A DNA stretch of 6,844 nucleotides, from assembly GCA_029879595.1 (NCBI GenBank), contig JAOUPZ010000173.1, forward strand, positions 1-6,844, written 5' to 3'. The notes under the pieces are model-generated. The model ran no database searches. It had not been told where the DNA came from and was given only the letters and a program-made list of their open reading frames with translations. Position numbers and translations under genes: made by a program. The DNA comes from Deltaproteobacteria bacterium (GTDB lineage: Bacteria > SAR324 > JACQKK01). Positions 1 through 4,685 of this stretch are shown piece by piece (positions within the stretch are counted from its first letter, which is position 1; every line of letters starts with the position of its first letter).

Positions 1-12
1 GACGTGCGCGGT

Positions 13-49
13 CAACTATGCGATATGCACAGTTGCCCATATGCACAAC
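13..49. promoter_or_regulatory. Overlapping inverted and direct repeats upstream of nuoE, operator-like
   Basis: This stretch contains three CAAC/GTTG half-sites. CAACT (13-17) is inverted against AGTTG (31-35). GTTG (32-35) is inverted against CAAC (46-49) around a central CATATG, giving the 18-base pattern GTTGnnCATATGnnCAAC. A 9-base direct repeat, ATATGCACA, lies at 23-31 and 39-47, a 16-base period. The region is less GC-rich than the genes. Such symmetry before the first gene of a block often marks a dimeric repressor or activator site, but no known operator is recognised. Function is inferred only from symmetry and position. Confidence 0.35.
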
Positions 50-74
50 AAGTGGTTAAATTCTTGACGCCATT

Positions 75-89
75 TGGCACAGGGGAAGC
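75..89 (+). promoter_or_regulatory. Weak sigma-54-like -24/-12 element
   Basis: TGGCAC at 75-80 is a full match to the -24 box of sigma-54 promoters. After five bases comes AAGC (86-89), where the consensus is TTGC. The invariant GG (76-77) and GC (88-89) have the required 10 bases between them. Transcription would start near position 101, leaving an mRNA leader of about 66 bases before nuoE. An alternative -35-like TTGACG at 64-69 has no convincing -10 box 17 bases downstream. Half of the -12 box is off consensus, so this is only a candidate. Confidence 0.25.
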
Positions 90-103
90 GGTAGCACCCG
101 GGG

Positions 104-154
104 GGGCCACGGCTGTGGGATGGCCGAAGGCCCGGAAAAACAACCATTCTGAAA
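104..154 (+). promoter_or_regulatory. nuoE leader: GC hairpin, A-run and CTGAAA motif
   Basis: GGGCC (104-108) can pair with GGCCC (129-133). Smaller alternatives are CCAC/GTGG (107-118) and GGCC-GAA-GGCC (122-132). The 3' arm runs into AAGGCCCGGAAAAAC (127-141), then CC and CTGAAA (149-154). The same arrangement, with few differences, recurs upstream of nuoJ at 3792-3820, and a looser version occurs before nuoF. The repetition suggests a shared RNA leader or a duplicated boundary sequence rather than chance. No known riboswitch class fits. Confidence 0.35.
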
Positions 155-166
155 AAGAAGACGGAA

Positions 167-658
167 GTGGCCAAAGTAGCTTTCAATGATGAGGCGATGC
201 GGGAGGTGGAAACCCTTTTCAGCCGCTATCCCAAAAAAATCAACGCCCTGCTGCCTTTGCTGCACCTGGCCCAGCGGGAAAACGAAGGCTGGCTCCCGCC
301 CGGTTGGGACACCTATCTGGCCAAACTGTGCGGGACCACGGTCAACCATGTGCGGGGAGTGGTCACCTTTTACAATATGTTCCGCACCGTCAAGCCCGGC
401 CGGCATCACATCATGGTCTGCAACTGCCTGCCCTGCGGGGTAACCGGGGGCGGCGCGCTGCTGGAGCATCTGGAACACAAGCTGGGCATTCACCCCGGCA
501 ACACCACCGAGGATGGGCTGTTCAGCCTGGAGGAGGCCCAGTGCCTGGCCGCCTGCGACCAGGCCCCGGTGATGATGGTCAACGAGGACCTGCGAAAGAA
601 AGTCACCTTTGACGAGGTTGACGCCTGGATAAAGCAGACCCGTTCATCAGGGGAATGA
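167..658 (+). CDS. nuoE: NADH-quinone oxidoreductase subunit E (NuoE), 24-kDa 2Fe-2S subunit
   Basis: NuoE is the thioredoxin-like subunit that binds the off-path 2Fe-2S cluster N1a beside the FMN of NuoF in the cytoplasmic N-module. The 163-residue product is close to the family's usual length. A helical N-terminal part (about 6-75) contains the family stretch ALLPLLHLAQ and the conserved VVTFYNMF (65-72). The thioredoxin-like half carries the cluster ligands as C-x4-C (Cys85, Cys90) and C-x3-C (Cys126, Cys130, in ECLAACDQAPVM-like context). An extra cysteine, Cys87, lies inside the first pair. The GTG start at 167 is chosen because an in-frame stop lies at 92-94, there is no in-frame ATG before codon 11 (197), and that later start would cut the first helix. 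No strong Shine-Dalgarno sequence is seen; GAAG and GGAAG lie just before or at the start. NuoE-like proteins also occur in NAD-linked hydrogenases and formate dehydrogenases, but the neighbours J, K, L and M settle complex I. Confidence 0.95.
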   Translation: MAKVAFNDEAMREVETLFSRYPKKINALLPLLHLAQRENEGWLPPGWDTYLAKLCGTTVNHVRGVVTFYNMFRTVKPGRHHIMVCNCLPCGVTGGGALLEHLEHKLGIHPGNTTEDGLFSLEEAQCLAACDQAPVMMVNEDLRKKVTFDEVDAWIKQTRSSGE

Positions 659-797
659 TTTACCAGGGGGGGCAAAGCGGGAAAGATGTTTGTAAGCAAG
701 CCGGGACAGGCAGGGATTGATTCCGGCGGATTTGCCTAAGGCCAGAAATAAGGCAGGAAAGAAGGCTGAACCACATTAATCTTGGGAACCGGAAGAA
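659..797 (+). promoter_or_regulatory. 139-base non-coding leader between nuoE and nuoF
   Basis: This gap is long for an operon whose other junctions are 4 to 45 bases, apart from the G-J spacer. It holds TGCCT (733-737) opposite AGGCA (750-754), able to form a 5-bp stem. Next come AAGGCC (738-743), an A-rich stretch, CTGAA (766-770) and CGGAAG (790-795) three bases before the ATG. The order AAGGCC, A-rich, CTGAA, CGGAAG, start is also seen before nuoJ and, more compressed, before nuoE. A 17-codon reading frame (686-739) is present but has nothing to support it. No terminator and no clear promoter boxes are visible. It may act in mRNA processing or translation control, which is inference. Confidence 0.4.
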
Positions 798-2069
798 ATG
801 GCTCAGGAAAAACTGCTGCTGCTGAAAAACATCCGCACCAAGGGGTATGCCGCCGATCTTGCGGCCTACCGGGCCGCCGGTGGCTATAAGGCCCTGGAGA
901 AGGTGCTGGGCAAGTCCCAGGGGGGCATGACCCCGGCCCAGGTCACCGAGGCCGTGAAGGCTTCCGGCCTGCGGGGACGGGGCGGAGCAGGCTTTCCCTG
1001 CGGCCTGAAGTGGACCTTCATGCCGGCCGATCCCAAGGACAAGCCCAATTACCTCATCTGCAACGGCGATGAGAGCGAGCCGGGGACCTTCAAGGATCAC
1101 TACCTGCTCATGAACGACCCCCACCTGTTCCTGGAGGGGATGATCCTGGGCTGTTACGCCCTGAGCTGTCACCACGGATATATTTACATCCGCGGGGAGT
1201 CCATGTACCTGATCCACCGGGTGCGCAAGGCCATCGACGAACTGTACGCCGAAAAGCTGCTGGGCAGTAACATCCTGGGCAGCGGGTTCGATCTGGACCT
1301 CACAGTGCACCCCGGCGCCGGGGCCTATATCTGTGGCGAGGAGACCGCCCTGCTGGACTCCCTGGAGGGCAAGCGGGGACAGCCCCGCTTCAAGCCGCCC
1401 TTCCCGGCCCAGGCGGGCTTCAACGGCTGCCCCACCACGGTGAACAACGTGGAAACCCTGGCCAACGTGCCCTTCATAATCAACAACGGCCCGGAGGCCT
1501 TTGCCAAGCTGGGCACCGAGGGCAACTCCGGCACCCAGCTGGTGAGCATCTCTGGGCATGTGCAAAAGCCGGGCGTGTACGAGGTGGAGATGGGGCACAA
1601 CCTCAAGTCGCTCATTGAGGACTTCGGCGGCGGGGTCCGCGGCGGGCTCAAGCTCAAGGCAATCATTCCCGGAGGGGCCTCATCGCCCATCATGCGCCCG
1701 GAGAGCATCGACATCCCCTACGATTTCGACTCGGTGATGAAGGCCGGCAGCATGAGGGGATCGGGCGCGCTGATGGTCTTTGATGAGGACACCTCGATCA
1801 TTGAGCTGGCCAACCGCACCATCAGGTTCTTCAACCACGAGTCATGCGGGCAGTGCACCCCCTGCCGCGAGGGCACGTTCTGGCTAAAGAACCTGATCCG
1901 GGACTTTGTGGACAACGCGGGCAGCGAGGAGCTGATGCAGCGCGTGGACCGGGTCGCGGGCAGCATACTGGGTAATACGATCTGTGCTTTCGGGGACGCC
2001 GCCGGAGCGCCTATGCAGGCCTTCGGAAGGGTATTTCCCGAGGAATTCCGTAAACACTTCCTGAGGTAG
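798..2069 (+). CDS. nuoF: NADH-quinone oxidoreductase subunit F (NuoF), NADH- and FMN-binding 51-kDa subunit
   Basis: NuoF oxidises NADH: it binds NADH and FMN, takes the hydride, and passes electrons one at a time to its 4Fe-4S cluster N3. The 423-residue product is of normal family length, with no N-terminal ferredoxin or thioredoxin extension of the kind seen in hydrogenase-type homologues. Visible motifs in order: the glycine-rich GRGGAGFP (60-67) of the FMN/NADH fold; CNGDESEPG (88-96); GAGAYICGEETALLDSLEG (173-191) of the nucleotide site; the SLBB (ubiquitin-like) region at about 245-330; and the C-terminal helical domain with N3 ligands Cys350, Cys353 and Cys356 in ESCGQCTPCREGT, plus Cys396 in NTICAFGD. 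The ATG start is preceded by CGGAAGAA. nuoG follows after six bases, so the two are probably translated together. No damaged motif is seen. Confidence 0.98.
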   Translation: MAQEKLLLLKNIRTKGYAADLAAYRAAGGYKALEKVLGKSQGGMTPAQVTEAVKASGLRGRGGAGFPCGLKWTFMPADPKDKPNYLICNGDESEPGTFKDHYLLMNDPHLFLEGMILGCYALSCHHGYIYIRGESMYLIHRVRKAIDELYAEKLLGSNILGSGFDLDLTVHPGAGAYICGEETALLDSLEGKRGQPRFKPPFPAQAGFNGCPTTVNNVETLANVPFIINNGPEAFAKLGTEGNSGTQLVSISGHVQKPGVYEVEMGHNLKSLIEDFGGGVRGGLKLKAIIPGGASSPIMRPESIDIPYDFDSVMKAGSMRGSGALMVFDEDTSIIELANRTIRFFNHESCGQCTPCREGTFWLKNLIRDFVDNAGSEELMQRVDRVAGSILGNTICAFGDAAGAPMQAFGRVFPEEFRKHFLR

Positions 2070-2071
2070 GG
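2063..2071 (+). promoter_or_regulatory. Ribosome binding site for nuoG
   Basis: GAGG (2063-2066) overlaps the last codon and stop (TAG, 2067-2069) of nuoF and lies nine bases before the nuoG ATG. It is the clearest Shine-Dalgarno-like sequence among the N-module genes. It fixes the start of nuoG at 2076 and suggests translational coupling to nuoF. Confidence 0.6.
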
Positions 2072-2075
2072 TCCC

Positions 2076-3728
2076 ATGCCGACGTTCTATCTGGACGATC
2101 AGCCTGTTGATTTCAAGCAAGGGGAGACCCTTTTGCAGGCGGCGGACCGCGCCGGGATATACATTCCGCGCTACTGCTATCATCCGGGGCTCAAGATCAC
2201 CGCACAGTGCCGCATGTGCCTGGTGGAGATCACGGACATGGGCAACGGCCGTGGCATGCCCCGCCTCCAGGCCTCCTGCGCCACCCCGGCTGCCGAGAAC
2301 ATGCGCATTTCCATCACCTCGGAAAAGGCGCTGAACGCCCAGAAGACCGTGAACGAGTTTCAACTGGTCAACCATCCCCTGGACTGCCCCATCTGCGACC
2401 AGGCCGGCGAGTGCGATCTGCAGGACATCTCGTTTCTCTACGGCACCGGCAGATCGGAGATGAACTACGAAAAGCGCGTGAGCGGCAACCGCGACGTGGG
2501 GACCTTCCTGATGCTGGAGCGCAACCGCTGCATTCAGTGCTCGCGCTGCGAAAGGTTCAGCCGCGACCTGGTGGGCACTCACGATTTCGCCGTGTTCAAC
2601 CGCAGTCACGAGGTGAGCTTTGATACCTACGGCGATCACCGGATCGTCCACCGCTTTCAGGGCAACCTGGCGGACCTGTGTCCGGTGGGGGCCATCACCC
2701 AGCGCGACTGGCGCTTCCGCAAGCGGGCCTGGAAGCTGAAAAAGACACCCGGCGTGTGCACCACCTGCTCCACCGGTTGCAACATCACCCTGGATTCGCA
2801 CCAGAACCACATCTACCGCATCTCGCCGCGGGAGAACCTGCAGGTCAACCGCTGGTGGCTTTGCGATGAAGGGCGGATCAACTTCCGGGGGCTGAACTAT
2901 CATCCCGGCTCATCCGGACCGGGGGCCGGCCCCGGGAAAAAAACGCCCCGCCTGGAGGAACCGCAGCTCAAGGCCCGGGGCAAGGCCCGCGACGGAGGCT
3001 GGGATGGCGTTCTGGAAGCACTGGCCCCCCTGCTCAAGGAAGTGGCCGCGGCCAAGGGAAGCGTGGCCGCCCTGGCGGATACCCATGCCACCAACGAGGA
3101 GCTGTTCCTTTTGAAAACACTGCTGGCGGAGGGCTTCGGGTCGGATAAGCTGTTCTTCCCCCTGCAAAAAGGCAAGGCCGAGCTGCGGGCCCCGGCTGGC
3201 CTTGAGGACACCTTCCTGTATAGTCTGATCAACACCGACAAGAGCCCCAACACCGCCGGGGCCCAGGCCCTGGGCCTGAAGGGGCTGGACGGCCCCGATG
3301 CGCTCAAGGGCGCCCTGGGCGGCAAGGTGAAGATCATGCTGGTGTTGGGATCCCCCTGGGAGGACGACCCCATTGCCGGCGATATATCAACCCTGGCGGA
3401 TCTGGTGATTTACCTGGGAGTCGGCGGCAATGCCTGGAGCAAGACCGCCGACGTGGTGCTGCCCGGCTTTACCCATGCGGAAAAGTACGGCAGTTTTGTG
3501 AACAGGAATAACCTGGTGCAGCGCATCCGTCCGGCCATCAGCCCGCCGCCTCAGGCCCGGGATCAGGTGCGGACGCTGTGTTCGCTGCTCGGGGCGCTGG
3601 ACAGGGAGGCGAACCACGCCGACGGCAGGGACGTGCTGGCGGCCCTGGGGGCTGCGGAAGGACCCTTCAAGGGCCTGAACTGGGAGGCCCTGGGCGATGG
3701 CGGGATGCCCCTGCCGGGCAAGGGCTGA
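2076..3728 (+). CDS. nuoG: NADH-quinone oxidoreductase subunit G (NuoG), short form with reduced C-terminal domain
   Basis: NuoG carries most of the electron wire from NuoF towards NuoI. All cluster sites are visible. N1b (2Fe-2S): Cys34, Cys45, Cys48, Cys68. N5: His100, Cys104, Cys107, Cys113 (H-x3-C-x2-C-x5-C). N4: Cys152, Cys155, Cys158, Cys202. N7: Cys228, Cys231, Cys235, Cys263, the extra cluster found only in some bacteria and placed as in E. coli. A Gly/Pro/Lys-rich linker (about 276-308) leads into a shrunken molybdopterin-oxidoreductase-like part. There, TNEELFLLKTLLAEGFG (339-355) and TADVVLPGFTHAEKYGSFVNRN (457-478) still resemble the family. The total of 550 residues compares with about 780 to 910 in Thermus and E. 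coli, so roughly 250 to 350 residues of the C-terminal fold are absent. The conserved pieces are in one frame, so this is a compact form rather than a frameshifted pseudogene. In complex I this domain does not bind a molybdenum cofactor. nuoH and nuoI do not follow it, contrary to the usual order. Confidence 0.93.
   Translation: MPTFYLDDQPVDFKQGETLLQAADRAGIYIPRYCYHPGLKITAQCRMCLVEITDMGNGRGMPRLQASCATPAAENMRISITSEKALNAQKTVNEFQLVNHPLDCPICDQAGECDLQDISFLYGTGRSEMNYEKRVSGNRDVGTFLMLERNRCIQCSRCERFSRDLVGTHDFAVFNRSHEVSFDTYGDHRIVHRFQGNLADLCPVGAITQRDWRFRKRAWKLKKTPGVCTTCSTGCNITLDSHQNHIYRISPRENLQVNRWWLCDEGRINFRGLNYHPGSSGPGAGPGKKTPRLEEPQLKARGKARDGGWDGVLEALAPLLKEVAAAKGSVAALADTHATNEELFLLKTLLAEGFGSDKLFFPLQKGKAELRAPAGLEDTFLYSLINTDKSPNTAGAQALGLKGLDGPDALKGALGGKVKIMLVLGSPWEDDPIAGDISTLADLVIYLGVGGNAWSKTADVVLPGFTHAEKYGSFVNRNNLVQRIRPAISPPPQARDQVRTLCSLLGALDREANHADGRDVLAALGAAEGPFKGLNWEALGDGGMPLPGKG
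2922..2943 (+). other. GC palindrome followed by seven A residues within the nuoG linker
   Basis: GGGGCCGGCCCC (2922-2933) is a perfect 12-base palindrome. It is followed by GGG and a run of seven A (2937-2943) that codes for Lys288, Lys289 and the first base of Thr290. It falls exactly in the flexible linker between the iron-sulfur part and the reduced C-terminal part of NuoG. Homopolymer A runs can allow polymerase or ribosome slippage. Nothing in the sequence shows that this happens, and the codon phase (GGG AAA AAA ACG) is not the classic -1 heptamer. Confidence 0.3.
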
Positions 3729-3745
3729 AACCCGGCGCACTTTTT
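3713..3745 (+). terminator. Weak terminator-like hairpin over the nuoG stop codon
   Basis: GCCGGG (3713-3718) pairs perfectly with CCCGGC (3731-3736). The nuoG stop TGA (3726-3728) lies in the 12-base loop. Four bases later comes TTTTT (3741-3745). The stem is GC-rich but only 6 bp, the loop is large, and the T-run is short and offset, so termination would be partial at best. Because nuoJ-M must also be expressed, an attenuator or processing site is more likely than a true end. Confidence 0.25.
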
Positions 3746-3751
3746 GATCAA

Positions 3752-3768
3752 CCGGCCCCTGGGGCCGG
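3752..3768. repeat. Strong inverted repeat in the nuoG-nuoJ spacer
   Basis: CCGGCCCC-T-GGGGCCGG is an exact 8+1+8 palindrome that would form a very stable 7-bp stem with a three-base loop in RNA. No T-run follows, so it is not an intrinsic terminator. Intercistronic hairpins of this kind commonly stabilise mRNA ends or separate the dosage of upstream and downstream genes. That role is inferred. Confidence 0.5.
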
Positions 3769-3779
3769 ACGGCAATCAC

Positions 3780-3841
3780 CGGGCCGCCGGAAAGGCCCGA
3801 AAAAACCGCCCGCTCTGAAAGCGGCCGGGATAAAGCGGAAG
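3780..3841 (+). promoter_or_regulatory. nuoJ leader: hairpin, A-run and CTGAAA motif similar to the nuoE leader
   Basis: CGGGCC (3780-3785) pairs with GGCCCG (3794-3799) around an 8-base loop, followed by six A (3800-3805). A second small stem, CCGC/GCGG (3810-3813 with 3821-3824), holds TCTGAAA in its loop. The stretch 3792-3820 matches 127-154 before nuoE closely: AAGGCCCG, then a purine, AAAAAC, a short CC-containing spacer and CTGAAA. CGGAAG (3836-3841) follows, four bases before the ATG, in the position of a ribosome binding site. It may be a shared post-transcriptional element, or a duplicated junction left by insertion of the E-F-G block. Confidence 0.4.
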
Positions 3842-3845
3842 AAAG

Positions 3846-4375
<530 letters not shown>

Positions 4376-4379
<4 letters not shown>

Positions 4380-4678
4380 TTCCTGTTTCCCATGTGCTTA
4401 CGCTGAGCGCCATTCTGTTCGGAATCGGGGTGGCCGGGGTCATTCTGCGCCGCAACGCCATTGTGGTGTTCATGTGCATCGAGCTGATGCTCAACGCGGT
4501 CAATCTGGGGTTCGTGGCCTTTGCCAGCGGCATGCAGTCCATGGTGGGCGTCATGTTCGTGTTCTTCGTGCTGATCGTGGCAGCCGCGGAAGCGGTTGTG
4601 GGGCTGTCCATCATTCTGGCGATATTCCGCAACAGCGGCACGCTCAATATCGAGGAATTCAACCTGTTGCGCTGGTGA
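4376..4678 (+). CDS. nuoK: NADH-quinone oxidoreductase subunit K (NuoK), MrpC-like membrane subunit
   Basis: NuoK is a three-helix, MrpC-like membrane protein that provides one of the proton routes of complex I between NuoJ and the antiporter-like subunits. The 100-residue product has exactly the usual length and three hydrophobic helices (about 6-23, 28-50, 57-84). Two buried glutamates essential in the family are present: Glu36 in FMCIELMLNAVNL and Glu72 in VAAAEAVVGL, at the same numbers as in E. coli. The conserved C-terminal NIEEFNLLRW-type end is intact. GGAG (4364-4367) lies eight bases before the ATG, inside the end of nuoJ, and the genes overlap by four bases. nuoL starts seven bases after its stop. 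Confidence 0.97.
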
Positions 4679-4685
4679 GGGAGCG

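Noticed and set aside
33..48. Rex-type redox repressor site (TTGTGCATATGGGCAA on the minus strand)
   Set aside because: The half-sites are 6+4+6 and imperfect, while the Rex consensus is 7+4+7 with TTGTGAA/TTCACAA arms. The spacing does not fit.
81..141. Cobalamin or molybdenum-cofactor riboswitch suggested by GGGGAAGCGGT and GCCACGGCTG
   Set aside because: Only short fragments match. The required helices and conserved core are missing and complex I is not a usual target.
1..189. Frame open from the window edge that could be the end of an upstream gene or a small protein
   Set aside because: The translation resembles no known family, has low-complexity composition, and overlaps the start of nuoE. 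The other two + frames stop at 57-59 and 65-67, also without recognisable sequence.
686..739. 17-codon reading frame in the nuoE-nuoF spacer, possibly a leader peptide
   Set aside because: It has a start and a weak purine-rich stretch before it, but no run of regulatory codons, no coupling to nuoF and no recognisable product.
660..1598. Long minus-strand open frame opposite nuoF
   Set aside because: It is a shadow caused by high GC at third codon positions of nuoF; its His/Gln/Gly-rich product has no family features.
1884..2903. Long minus-strand open frame opposite nuoF and nuoG
   Set aside because: Shadow of well-supported genes on the + strand; no own ribosome site or domain.
167..3728. 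EFG as the NAD-reducing part of a hydrogenase or formate dehydrogenase
   Set aside because: No hydrogenase or formate dehydrogenase catalytic subunit is present; NuoG lacks an H-cluster domain, and nuoJ, K, L and M follow.
4596..4685. Earlier in-frame start for nuoL adding 30 residues
   Set aside because: The added sequence is off-frame nuoK, with no ribosome site. The ATG at 4686 gives the typical NuoL N terminus.
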